A DNA stretch of 64,000 nt from assembly GCF_030269925.1 (NCBI RefSeq), contig NC_085130.1, positions 3,732,501 through 3,796,500 on the forward strand, given 5' to 3'. Shown here one piece after another: positions 1 through 9,254 of this stretch (the stretch's first letter is position 1; the number at the start of each line of letters is the position of its first letter). A program made the translations under genes and the position numbers. The stretch is from Bombyx mori (taxonomy: Eukaryota > Arthropoda > Insecta > Lepidoptera > Bombycidae). Under the pieces are notes generated by a model. That model was not told where the DNA came from and made no database searches. It saw only the letters and a program-made list of their open reading frames with translations.

Positions 1-1515
1 CGCTTCTTTCCACACCGCGGGAAAGATACAGTTCGCCATAGCGGCATTGAAAATAGATGCCAACATCACGATGAGTTGGACGGGTAGAAGTTTAATAACG
101 CGGTTGGATATACCGTCGGAACCGGGAGCCTTGCGAGGACGTAGGTCTTTGATCAAGTCTTTAACTTCCATCGGGGTGACGGGTGGTAACACATCAGAGG
201 GTGGCAAGGAGGCTCTGCGTTCTACCTCACTGTCTACTAATTCTACATGCACAGGGTCCACGGATTGAGTGCTGGGCGTGCACTGGGTTTGCAATGTATC
301 GGCCAGCAGCTCTGCTTTTTCGTCATCATCGAACGCCGTGAGTCGGCCTGAGGGGTCTACGAGGGGGGGCATAGTTACTACCGTATCCGATTTGAGAGTA
401 CGAGCTAAGCGGTAGTAAGACCTTTGGGAGGGCGCGAGTCCTTCTAAGAAATCAGACCATCTGGCATCTCGGACTTCGGCGATGCGAGACTTTACGTCGC
501 GTTGTAGGGCACGCATTCGAATACGATTTTCCGCGGTAGGATACCTGTCGTAGGCGCGTATCGAGGCGTTCTTAGCTCTAAGGAGTTCCCTAATATCGTC
601 GGACAATTTGAAGCGGTGAAGGAAGTCCTCCGCTACAACTTGTTTCGATGACCTATCTAATGTCGAGGTGATGTGTGACGTTAAGATGTCTATGGCTTCA
701 GCGGTATCCTGAGGAGACGGGGTAGAGTCCGGGCTAAACGGTAGCGATGGTGGATCAGATTCAGCCAGGCTGATGCCCAGCGTGTGCCAATCCACCACAG
801 TCCTCGTGACGGGAACGGAATCGGGAGCGCGACCGAGCTTCATAACGACGGGACGATGGTCTGAATCTAACTCTGAAACTACTTCGATCGAGTGTAAGCG
901 CAGAGTTACGTTTTTTAATAACGCTATGTCGAGTATATCCGGGAGATGCGCGATATTTAGCGGGTAGTGAGTCGGGATTAGCGGAGCGACGATATCGAAG
1001 GCGAGATTATCGACTAACGCGTCAAGCCGCCTGCCATTCGGGGTTGTGGTGTGTGAGTTCCACCTAATGTGTTTACAATTTAGGTCGCCCGCCAGAATGA
1101 CAGAGCTCCCCATGCCGAGCAGCGCCTCGATATCACTGCTTAGAACGATCTTATCCGGTGGAAGATAAACGGACGCGATAACGATCGGCGCGTGTCCCGT
1201 CAGTGAGATTCGGCACACTGATGCTTCGATATTAGCGAGCGCGGGAGGATCGAGTGGGACGCAATGCAGGGCTCTTTTATAGTAAATGACGGTACCACCA
1301 CCACGAGCAGAGAGCCTGTCGTTCCTGACCATGTTATAGTTCGCGATTTTAGGGTCACGGCGCGCGGGCTTAAGTAGGGTCTCCTGCACTAAAAAGATAT
1401 CAATTTGATGGTCACGCAAAAAGTCAGAAACCTGATCACGTTGATTTGCGAGACCGTAAGCGTTAAAAAATCCTATCGTTACGGATAGGGGCTTTATTCT
1501 ACTTATATACGCCAT
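1..1515 (-). CDS. Jockey-clade LINE ORF2 (endonuclease plus start of reverse transcriptase), partial at window edge
   Basis: Second ORF of a non-LTR retrotransposon; the protein nicks target DNA and copies its own RNA. I read all 505 codons from the ATG at 1513-1515 to position 1 and found no stop. An apurinic-type endonuclease occupies residues 10-225: N18, catalytic QET at 44-46, GDLN near 143-146 and DHRP at 219-222. A linker follows, then the first RT block with APGSDG near 463-468. The catalytic YxDD, the C-terminus and the 3' UTR lie beyond the left edge. It starts 3 nt after the ORF1 stop. Codon use is richer in G+C than the surroundings. The Jockey-clade call rests on ORF1 type and RT/EN style; other lepidopteran LINE clades with the same ORF plan are possible. 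Whether the full element is intact cannot be seen. Confidence 0.9.
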   Translation of the reverse strand, partial: MAYISRIKPLSVTIGFFNAYGLANQRDQVSDFLRDHQIDIFLVQETLLKPARRDPKIANYNMVRNDRLSARGGGTVIYYKRALHCVPLDPPALANIEASVCRISLTGHAPIVIASVYLPPDKIVLSSDIEALLGMGSSVILAGDLNCKHIRWNSHTTTPNGRRLDALVDNLAFDIVAPLIPTHYPLNIAHLPDILDIALLKNVTLRLHSIEVVSELDSDHRPVVMKLGRAPDSVPVTRTVVDWHTLGISLAESDPPSLPFSPDSTPSPQDTAEAIDILTSHITSTLDRSSKQVVAEDFLHRFKLSDDIRELLRAKNASIRAYDRYPTAENRIRMRALQRDVKSRIAEVRDARWSDFLEGLAPSQRSYYRLARTLKSDTVVTMPPLVDPSGRLTAFDDDEKAELLADTLQTQCTPSTQSVDPVHVELVDSEVERRASLPPSDVLPPVTPMEVKDLIKDLRPRKAPGSDGISNRVIKLLPVQLIVMLASIFNAAMANCIFPAVWKEA

Positions 1516-1518
1516 TGA

Positions 1519-3141
1519 TTACCGGCGGAGTGAGGGGAGGACGTACGTATTTAATGACGCGTATACGTCGGCGTATTCTTGCACAACGGCGATAAAGTGT
1601 TGTGCAGTGGAGGCAGAGCGAATGGCGTCGCCCAAAGCGTTAACGCGCTCAAAGTTGATCGACTGAAAGAAGTCGATCGCTAAAGCGAGATTGTCGGACG
1701 CGGTCGGATCGCAAGTCGCGGGAGAGGGACGAGTCGCGGGGGCGGGACGAATCGCGGAGGAGGGAGTTGTAGCCGTGTTCATGTACGGCAGCGGTTTCGC
1801 CCAGGCCGAGACACTGGGCACCGGCGCCGAAACGAACGCTGGCTTAGCCTGCGACACAGAGGGTGCCGAGGCTTTCATGTCTGGGCCGGAAGCTCGGAGG
1901 CGGTTTTGGCGGGCGACGCGGCGATTTATTTTCGGGGCTCGGGGGCATCCGCGGTAATTTGCGGGGTGACCCTGTGTTCGACACAGGACGCAGCTAGGCG
2001 GTTCTGTCGCGGTTTTTTGATCGCGAGTGCATAGGGCCGTGGCGTGATCGCCTAAGCACTTGACGCATCGGGGGCGCGCGTGACAGTTACGGGAAGAATG
2101 CCCGTATAATTGGCAGTTATGGCACTGGCTAGGTGTGCCTTTCTTGTGTGGGGTTTCGACTGCGATTCCGGAAAGGCTACAGACCGTTCGGATGTTGAAT
2201 ATTTGCTTACCCTCGGGGGTAGGCTGGAGGGCGACGAGAACCATATTATATGGCTCCCTTCCGCGGCCTGTGTGCATGCGGTGTACGGAGTTAACCGGTA
2301 GGCCTTGTTCGAGAAGGTCGGCCTTGACGAGCTCGGCATCCAACTCTTTAGGGATGCCACGTATAACGGCACGGAGTTCGCGCTCCTCCTGGAGCGTATA
2401 TGTGTGGAAACTTATACGCTCCTTACGGAGGTAAGAAGAGAGGGCCCTATGGTCGTTGGATGTTCGAACCTTAATTTGAATGCCGTTCGCGAGGTTACGG
2501 GCATTCGTAAAATTGATATTTTTGGCCTTAAGGGCCAGGGAAACTCGTTCCCAAGCTGCCTTCTCTTGAAGGATTACCGGGGGAGGGGTCTGGGCTTTAT
2601 TTTGTGCCACCGGACGCGGCGACGGAGTGGCACGGGCTGGAGGCGCAACGGGAGTCTGAGGGCGGGGGCGCGACGCGTTCGCGGCTTTGCTAATTTTAGC
2701 GGCCGCGGGAGCTCGAGACTCCGCGGCACGCCTCTTACCCTTTTGCACCAGGGTGAATCCATCCGTCGATGACGCGGGAGCGAGGTCGACCTCCATCTCC
2801 GAGTCAGAGTCGGAGGACGAGGAGGCGGGCGCAGGTGACCTACGAGTAGGTGTTTTGGACGGCGCGACGGAGGCCGCGGATGATCGCGCTGCTGGAACGG
2901 TGACCACGGCGGACGACGCAGCAGTTTTACTCGCCAGTATAGGCGACGCGGGAACGGCAGGCACGACGGAGGCTGCGGTGCTCGATGCAGAAGCTTTGCA
3001 CGCAGGTACAGGCGACGCAGGAGCAGCGAGCTCGGTGGAGTCCACGAGAGGGCTCGCAGTGTGATCGGCCTTGAAGGCCTGAAACTCGGAAGTGAGCTTT
3101 GGGTAGCGAAGCCGGAGAAATTCCGCAAATACAGCGTCCAT
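1519..3141 (-). CDS. Jockey-clade LINE ORF1, gag-like nucleic-acid-binding protein
   Basis: Intact 540-residue ORF1. Residues 30-200 are a low-complexity Ala/Ser/Pro-rich stretch with an acidic patch (SDSDSEMEVD near 111-119). A conserved fold near 255-330 (starting RAVIRGIPKELD) resembles the domain that precedes zinc knuckles in Jockey-type gags. Three knuckles follow: C340-x2-C-x4-H-x4-C353, C359-x2-C-x3-H-x4-C371 and C384-x2-C-x4-H-x6-C399. The tail (about 400-540) is again Ala/Ser/Pro-rich and ends in a predicted helical segment. Known family role: it packages element RNA into particles and helps reach the target. The ATG at 3139-3141 gives the full N-terminus and is the first in frame downstream of the UTR. 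Absence of stops or frameshifts suggests recent activity. Confidence 0.93.
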   Translation of the reverse strand: MDAVFAEFLRLRYPKLTSEFQAFKADHTASPLVDSTELAAPASPVPACKASASSTAASVVPAVPASPILASKTAASSAVVTVPAARSSAASVAPSKTPTRRSPAPASSSSDSDSEMEVDLAPASSTDGFTLVQKGKRRAAESRAPAAAKISKAANASRPRPQTPVAPPARATPSPRPVAQNKAQTPPPVILQEKAAWERVSLALKAKNINFTNARNLANGIQIKVRTSNDHRALSSYLRKERISFHTYTLQEERELRAVIRGIPKELDAELVKADLLEQGLPVNSVHRMHTGRGREPYNMVLVALQPTPEGKQIFNIRTVCSLSGIAVETPHKKGTPSQCHNCQLYGHSSRNCHARPRCVKCLGDHATALCTRDQKTATEPPSCVLCRTQGHPANYRGCPRAPKINRRVARQNRLRASGPDMKASAPSVSQAKPAFVSAPVPSVSAWAKPLPYMNTATTPSSAIRPAPATRPSPATCDPTASDNLALAIDFFQSINFERVNALGDAIRSASTAQHFIAVVQEYADVYASLNTYVLPSLRR

Positions 3142-3295
3142 GATGTCTACGTGCTACCAGGTGGGGCTACCCTGGGTCTTAGAAAACACTCGCCTTGCGG
3201 CGAGGCCCCAACTTCTCGGACCTGAGTGGTTCTATTGAACACAGGTGGCGATGCGGCACGATTACTGCAGGACAAAGAAAAATCACAACAAAACG

Positions 3296-3444
3296 GAAAT
3301 AACAAAAAGAAACAAAACAATTAAACACTTCCAGGAAGACAGTTTGTCGGCAGATGTACCACGAACACAGAAATAACAAAAGGAAACAAAACAAATAAAA
3401 ACTTCCAGGAAGAGCACTTAGTCGGCAGATGTACCACGAACACA
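3296..3444 (-). repeat. two 74-75 bp direct repeats in the LINE 5' UTR
   Basis: Units 3296-3369 and 3370-3444 share the run from gaaataacaaaa through acttccaggaag to cggcagatgtaccacgaacaca, with few differences. They lie between the promoter and ORF1. Confidence 0.9.
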
Positions 3445-3504
3445 GGCCGCGCGAACAATGGCCGGGCTAACAAAAGCCGGGCGAACAAAGGCCGGGCGAT
3501 CGAG
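3445..3504 (-). repeat. four 15-bp tandem repeats in the LINE 5' UTR
   Basis: Four consecutive 15-mers of the form ggccgggcgaacaaa (3445, 3460, 3475, 3490), each with one to a few changes, directly downstream of the DPE in transcription order. Confidence 0.9.
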
Positions 3505-3550
3505 TGGTCGATGAGCACGTCCGCGCGTGACGGGTGCCTCTATCGGAATG

Positions 3551-3790
3551 TATTTGACACGCCCATGCATATATAATACTGTTTTGTTTATTGTTGAAGT
3601 CTGTGGCCAGATTGAAAATAGATTAATATTGTCTTTAATTTGTCTTTTATATTATTTCTCTATAGAGTAGCTAGCCTTAACAAAATCTGTGATCATAAAA
3701 GTATTAAAATCTTTGATGATAGAACCACAATAATATTCAAACTTATAATTTTATTAATAATTATGGTCCTGTGCTGTGCGACCACTAATA
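3551..3790 (+). mobile_element. diverged Lep1-like Helitron remnant, interrupted by the Jockey-type LINE
   Basis: Aligns with the 3' half of the Helitrons at 31867 and 53505 (catgcatac, gttgtcaaattgagaatag and aaatttgtgattataga equivalents) but with many substitutions and a lost CTAG end. The missing 5' half should lie beyond the left edge, past the LINE. Confidence 0.75.
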
Positions 3791-4047
3791 TATCATAATA
3801 AATGCAAAATACATTTAATTAATCTAACTGATTTGCGTGCCCGAAAGCGAGTCAATGAACAAAGCGAAACCTTTTGTGTGACGTTTACAATTCTAATTTA
3901 AATTAACATATTTGGTTAACTTCGTATCACCTTATAGGCATACGATAATTGGATGTTGACTGCAATAGGAATTTGTAATGACGGGGCTTTGTTGCAGCGG
4001 TTTCCATTGAAACCAGGAAGCGAGCGTAAATTTAACTTGCTTGTGAT

Positions 4048-4345
4048 GATGACAGCGATCCAATCCTTGCATTAGACACCTATAGCTCTAACACTAGGAG
4101 AAGGGACCCCGGTAACCGTACTCGTCGAACTTGGCAAAGAGTTCGACGTGCAACCTAACCTATACATCAGCTCGCTGAGTTTCTCGCCGGATCTTCTCAG
4201 CGGATCGCGATTCCGATCCGGTGGTAGATTCATTCGCCAAGCAGCTACTCTTGAGCTGTTAGGTCTCATTTGGAGGCGGTCGGGTAGCTGTTAGCAAATC
4301 CCACCCCTCCTGGCTGAGCCCTTGCACGCATGGTAAAAGTGAAAA
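4048..4345 (+). mobile_element. SINE, Bm1-related subfamily
   Basis: Shares the core tttctcgccggatcttctcag and ttccgatccggtggtagatt with Bm1-type copies, but has its own flanks, including a segment with gttaggtctc and cctggctgagccctt and an A-rich end near 4380. A sister copy is at 9255. Subfamily status is inferred from these two copies only. Confidence 0.65.
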
Positions 4346-4589
4346 AGCCTCTGGCCCACCAGTAATCTCTCAAACATTAAAAAAGACGGCGGTCCAGTAT
4401 CCTATCGTAGTCTCGGTGATAGTGTGGCGAGCATTATCTTGTTCATCATCTACCTCGGTTGAAGTCTATTTCATTCAAGGGTCGGACTTGGGCTATTCAG
4501 TAATAGAACTTTTCGTTAGCTTCACTGTAACACACCCCGTCTACTGACCTCCTTCTCACCTTAAGGTTTTAGTGACTGGACGACAATGG

Positions 4590-4852
4590 CTATTTTATTT
4601 TTCCTAAGCTGATGGTCTTGAGAGATCATTTCAGTGTAGCCCTAACAAGTAGGTCAGCTCGCGGGGCTCAAATCTGACGTCGTTGCTAACACTAGCCCTA
4701 GCAAGAGCAGCGCTTCGCAGAATCTTACATCGGATCGGAAACGTGATTCACTGAGAAGATCCGGCGAGAAACTCAGTGGGCTGTATCTGTGGGTTAATTT
4801 ACTCGCCGAGCCCTTCGTCGTAAGCGACGGGTTCGACGAGAGCTATGGCCGG
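4590..4852 (-). mobile_element. Bm1-type SINE
   Basis: First clean copy of this family. Its sense 3' end is ...gctatcagcttaggtaggaaaaaa, seen here reversed as tttttcctaagctgatgg. It includes tgctaacactagccctagcaagagcagcgc and ends within the gacgggttcgacgag box. Bm1 is the abundant silkworm SINE; the name is from memory. Confidence 0.75.
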
Positions 4853-5164
4853 ACAATTGCTCGATACTTAAATTTGGTATATTTTGTGTTAAACCTCTGT
4901 AATCTACGCCGAATCTCCAATACCGCATAGAGCCTATAAACATCTCAGCCCGGGTTACCATTATCTAAAATATTCAATCTTGATCTTGCTAGGCTTCTTC
5001 TCTTATAGTAAGTATAGTTTCCATCTCCACCATGCAGCGTCCATTTGCGGTGACTGCCAAGTTCATCTGGCAGTGAGTTCTGATGAGCGCCATGATATAA
5101 CTATCTTAAAATAATATACATTTAGTATTTTCTACGGTGTTGGCGAGTTGTCGATATAAATAAA

Positions 5165-5352
5165 CTAGCTGTACCCGTCCGCTTCACTGGGCACTTAAAA
5201 TTAACTTTATTATTTCTCACCCCCACAAAGATTCTCATCTTCAACGCCCCCGCAACTGGTGTAGGGAGTCCAACACTCATATAAATATTAGCCTATACAT
5301 TAAGTACATGTATTTTCTACATGGATACCAAGTTTCAAGTCAATCGGATACA
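5165..5352 (-). mobile_element. short Helitron (type B), 5'-truncated
   Basis: Begins with CTAG (3' terminus, reversed) followed by ctgtacccgtccgcttcactg and breaks off in caagtttcaagtcaatcgga. Same family as 13699, 33396 and 52792. It keeps the internal ccgcaactggtgtagggagt segment that two of those have lost. Confidence 0.8.
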
Positions 5353-5752
5353 TTAATCTTGCGTTAAACGTGGTTTAACCTTAATTATTTCTGTGTGAAG
5401 CCGCGTCTTAAATTGCTGTAAAATACCATTAGCCGTTCTCTCATAACGTGTATTGGTCATTTGACAAACTGTAATAGATTTGTGTGCATTATAGAGACCA
5501 ATTTAGTGGATACTAAATTTGATTTATTTCCCGCAAATGCGCATTGGGTTTGTGTTAGTCACAATGGATACTTAGAATTTAGTAATTCTTAGTAATGTAT
5601 TTCTGTTGTGGGTGAATCAATAGTGAAAGTTACGAAGTAAAGTTTGACTCTAAAAAAAACCTAACAAAAAAAAGTTGAGTCCGTAGTCACCGCCGGGTTT
5701 AGTTCAATCGTGAAAAATCTATGCAATTTAGTACTAAAAGCATAAACAGTTA

Positions 5753-5777
5753 ACATAATAATAATAATAATAATAAG
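5753..5777 (+). repeat. (TAA)n microsatellite, LINE target site
   Basis: Eight or so ATA/TAA units immediately 5' of the first Dong-like LINE tail. Dong is known to insert into TAA repeats. Confidence 0.9.
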
Positions 5778-6092
5778 AGGCAGATAAAAAGACCAATATT
5801 TGGACCTGGCGCGCGAGGTGACCGACATGTGGAGGGTGGTATCTACAGAAATAATCCCGGTAGTTGTGTCCGTGAATGGTTTGGTCCCTAAAAGCCTCTC
5901 AAAACATCTCGAGAGACTTGGTCTCAACAAAAAGTCGGTGGTGGCCCAAATGCAAAAAGCAGTCTTGCTCGACAATGCCCGTATAGTTCGCCGGTTTCTC
6001 TCCCAATAGTCCCCAACGCTCCGGCCGATTGTTGCCCACCTCGCCGGAGTGTGTCCTGCCGTCTTCCCAGGCGTGGCAGTGTTTAATACACT
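5778..6092 (+). mobile_element. Dong/R4-clade LINE, 3' tail copy 1
   Basis: 5'-truncated LINE. The frame 5800-6009 encodes the C-terminal end of an R4/Dong-type ORF2: EVTDMWRV, EIIPVVVSVNGLVPKSL, KKSVVAQMQKAVLLDNARIV and RRFL, then a stop. The equivalent block in R4/Dong elements reads ...MW...v.vVPivig.lG.i.k.L...Q.avllgt.ri.R..L. A GC-rich 3' UTR of about 80 nt ends at TAA repeats. Both flanks being TAA repeats supports the family call. Confidence 0.75.
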
Positions 6093-6104
6093 ATAATAAT
6101 AATA
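6093..6104 (+). repeat. (TAA)n between two LINE tails
   Basis: Four ATA/TAA units separating the two Dong-like copies. Confidence 0.8.
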
Positions 6105-6418
6105 TACAAAATATACAGAATTAAAGGAAGAAATTTTAAGAATCTGGAAAATGAACAAAGTCTACATTGTACCACTGGTGCTATCCAGTACAGGCGTTAT
6201 ACCTAAACACCTACTCCGATCTTTAAAATTATTAGACATAGCAGAGAACACGTACATGACCATGCAAAAAGCCGCAATATTAAACACATGCCGTATAGTC
6301 CGTCAATACTTGGAGGAAGACTTAAATATTCTGCAAGTAGAAAAGGAAGCTCACTTGGCATAGGCCCGTGATCTTCATTATACCGAAATATCTTAAATAT
6401 TTCGAGAAACACAATACA
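6105..6418 (+). mobile_element. Dong/R4-clade LINE, 3' tail copy 2
   Basis: The frame 6151-6363 repeats the copy-1 block with clear divergence: NKVYIVPLVLSSTGVIPKHL, MTMQKAAILNTCRIV and RQYL, followed by 15 more residues and a stop. The two copies differ at many residues, so they are separate insertions or old subfamilies rather than a recent duplication. It ends in acaataataataataa. Confidence 0.75.
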
Positions 6419-6438
6419 ACAATAATAATAATAATAAG
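6419..6438 (+). repeat. (TAA)n microsatellite 3' of the Dong-like pair
   Basis: Six ATA/AAT units at the 3' end of copy 2. Confidence 0.9.
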
Positions 6439-6553
6439 CCATTTATTTCTTGCTTTTACAAAGTTTAAAAATGATAATAAATATAAATGTATGTATTAAT
6501 TAATATTTAGGATGCAAAAGAGAGTTTTTGTAATGAAACAGTTGTTGTAAAAT

Positions 6554-6712
6554 TTAGTTAGCAAGAACCCCGGATTGGGTAAAGGCCTCCTCCGAAGACG
6601 CCCAGGCGTCTCTATCCTGTGCTACGTCTATCCAGCTTGGGCCGGCTGTTCGTCTGAGGTCGTCTTCCCATCTGGTTAGTGATCTCCCTCGACTTCTCTT
6701 GCCCTTTGCAAC
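6554..6712 (-). mobile_element. RTE-like LINE ORF2 C-terminus, remnant
   Basis: The minus frame reads GKRSRGRSLTRWEDDLRR, then GPSWIDVAQDRDAW, EEAFTQSG and a stop at 6554-6556. The R-G-R-P/S...RW.DD..... G..W...A.DR..W...E.A pattern is the common 3' end of RTE-type and related insect LINEs. The 5' part is absent. Confidence 0.7.
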
Positions 6713-7145
6713 GGACAGTTAACATTAGCAGAATACAAAGTGGGTACCGAAATTCAAGTTGCACTATCTATGCTCTACAGTAACCACTTAACATCAAGTG
6801 GGCGATGAGAGCAACAAACACATTCTCGTATTGCTCAATCTCAATTTGAGATTCTCGTCAATTCTTTGATTATGATTTATCGATATAAAATCGATAGGCT
6901 AATCGATCGTTCCGAGATATCGATTAATAAACTTATCGACTTGTGTGGTCGAAACTAGTTTTGATTTAATTATGACCGCCGGTTTTACATGTGCTTTTCT
7001 CGTATGTGTAATATTCACCCTTATCTACTTTCGATGATAAGATATTTCTCGTTTGATGTGAGTAATTTTTCAATTGCGTTTTTAGTTTTTTATTGCAAAT
7101 TAATTAAGGTAGAAAGAATTTTTTTTGGTAGGACGACTATACGAT

Positions 7146-7384
7146 TTTTTTTTATTGCTTAGATACACGCTCACAGCCCAACTGAAGTTAAGTAGTTACT
7201 GTAGCCCATAGACATCTACGGCGTAAATGCGCCACCCACCTTGAGATATAAGCTCTAAGGTCTCAAGTGTAGTTACAACGGCTGCCCAACCCTTCAAACC
7301 GAAACGCATTACTGCTTCACGGTAGAAATAGGCAGGGCGGTGGTACCTATCCATACGGACTCACAATATGTCCTACCACCAGTG
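7146..7384 (-). mobile_element. BMC1-type LINE 3' tail
   Basis: First clean copy of the family. Its sense is ggtggtaggacctcttgtga ... ccacccatctaagcaataaaa; here it is reversed, from ttttattgcttag to cctaccaccag. About 240 bp, non-coding 3' UTR only. BMC1 (L1Bm) is the name I recall for this silkworm LINE. Confidence 0.8.
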
Positions 7385-7659
7385 AATTCCACAAATACAA
7401 GATTTCTAGAAATTTATTTCCAAACCTAACCTTAAATAATTCTCAATCAACATGTGAAACCAGCTTTCAATTCATACGATTGAAATACGAGAAATCAATT
7501 AACTTCTGTTTAATTAAAATCACAGAGCGTGCCTTGATTAGCATTTAACGGCATCTATTAAAACTTAGAAATTACGACACGTACAAACAGCAATCTAGAA
7601 CTTTGTATCTTAATACGTATTTCTTGGTATCGAGCATTAACTTTATCTAGGATATTATA

Positions 7660-7897
7660 GAGTTCAGTTCGTGTTATAAATAATAAATAACAGGGAACTA
7701 ATCACACACGGTCATCCGGTCCCAAATTAGGATTCCCTGTGTTACCAGGGACTGAAATACATACTTGAGACCTTAGAACTTATATCTCAAGGTGGGTGGC
7801 GCATTTACGTTGTAGATGTCTATGGGCTCCAGTAAACACTTAACACCAGGTGGGCTGTGAGCTCGTCCACCCATCTAAGCAATAAATAAAAAAATTA
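7660..7897 (+). mobile_element. BMC1-type LINE 3' tail with upstream extension and internal deletion
   Basis: Carries the segment upstream of the usual tail (aatcacacacggtcatccgg...ggattccctgtgtt), also seen at 11960, then jumps to gagaccttagaactt, losing about 110 bp. It ends in a taagcaataaataaaaa tail. Confidence 0.75.
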
Positions 7898-8013
7898 AAA
7901 TAAAAAAACTTAATTTTTATGGCTTGATTTTTAGGCCACTAGAACACTACTAGTGGCTATTAGGTATCGGTTGATTGACAGTATTAGGTGAGCACATAGG
8001 TCATCGACTCTTC

Positions 8014-8292
8014 ATACCCGATCCTGTAGACCGAACAGTAAACAGTCGACGTCACCCTAAACACGTCATTACGGATCGATCCATTAACGGTGCTTTTAGG
8101 TACCACATGCACCGGTCACCGTCCTCGTCGAACCCGTCGCTTGCGACGAAGGGCTTGACGAGTGAATTAACCCATAGACATAGGCCACTGAGTTTCTCGC
8201 CGGATCTTCTCAGAGGGGTCATGTTTCCAATCCGGTGGTAGATTCTGCGAAGCACTGCTCTTGCTAGGGCCAGTGTTAGCAACACTCCCGGC
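8014..8292 (+). mobile_element. Bm1-type SINE, lacks 3' end
   Basis: Begins at gatcctgtagaccgaacagtaaacag, apparently the family 5' end, and runs to gttagcaacactcccgg. It stops where the GGAACGAAGTTCC-ended repeat complex starts. Confidence 0.8.
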
Positions 8293-8720
8293 TTGAATCC
8301 GAACCTAGTTTTAAAGAGCTAAATAATTCACTTGCAGCTCAACAAAAGTGTTACGTGCTATGCCTACTGTTATTATGTGTTAAAAAAAAAAGATGTCTGG
8401 TGTCTTGGGACACCGGATAGGAACGAAGTTCCTTATTACAAAAATTATAATTTTAAGTTCTATTTGAGGTATAAAGAAAATAATTATTCTGGTATACATT
8501 TTTTAATATGATTTTTTTATTGATAAAAAAAAACTACTTTACAAAGTTATCAACTTTATTTTATTCACAATGCTTTATAAAAATATGTTATTTATATTTT
8601 TGTACGTTATTACAGAGTTAATTCGTACACTGTGTGCATTACTAATATAAATCTTACGTTACGGACGTTTTTTCCCGGTTAGGGTACCCCTCCGCATCGT
8701 CCCATAAGGAACTTCGTTCC
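8293..8720 (+). repeat. repeat with GGAACGAAGTTCC ends (family R5) plus shared flank
   Basis: 8392-8720 runs from gatgtctggtgtcttgggac and ggataGGAACGAAGTTCCTTAT to cccATAAGGAACTTCGTTCC. The 17-bp inverted ends are followed inside by AT-rich sequence and a conserved block with acgttacggacgttttttcc. The preceding 8293-8391 (gaatccgaacctag...tatgtgtta) also flanks the copy at 15.1 kb, so here the repeat is part of something longer. No ORF. Confidence 0.7.
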
Positions 8721-9254
8721 AAAAAAGCCCGCCATTTTAAATAATACTTACGCCGTTCCGTGGAAGCGCAGAATGTTAAGCGCGTTAGCATTAACTACAC
8801 GTTCGTTCCCTCGTAGGCTTTTAAGTAATAACGATTTAGGCTGTATCGTTTCTCGTTTTAATTCGATGAGAATTTTCTTTGTACTCTCGAATCTGGAAGT
8901 GGATTGTCGCTTCTGGTATTCACAAACGCCCCTTTATTAGGTGTAGGTAAAATTTTCGACAATGATAATGACTTAGAACAGTGAGGTATGGTGAATATTG
9001 AGTGGCGTTGAATGGTAGTGAGCTTTGGACATCTCGAGATATTCGATTTTTGAAGCTTGAACGGCTATTAAGCTTTTGAACACCGTTCTAGAATAGCGTC
9101 TGGTAAAAGCCAGGAAGGTCGTATGCCATCATTTTTCAAGATAGTAAAGGTCAGTAATAAAAATCAGGATTGCATATCATTCAACTAACTTTGATAAGGC
9201 TTTGCGTCATGATAATCGCCTTATCGTTGCTGCCGCTGACTACTCCCGGAATTC

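Larger units (their letters stand above)
3142..3550 (-). promoter_or_regulatory. Jockey-type LINE 5' UTR with internal Inr/DPE promoter
   Basis: About 409 nt precede ORF1. The presumed first transcribed base is position 3549, inside CATTCC on the minus strand. Taking that A as +1, GGACGTG falls at +28 to +34 (3522-3516), exactly where a downstream promoter element belongs. Jockey-clade elements are known to use such TATA-less internal promoters. Homology to a Helitron resumes at 3551, which fixes the 5' end independently. Confidence 0.75.

Noticed and set aside
1691..3064. Frames overlapping the LINE ORF1 on both strands
   Set aside because: Compositional by-products of the Ala/Ser/Pro-rich ORF1; no start context or motifs of their own.
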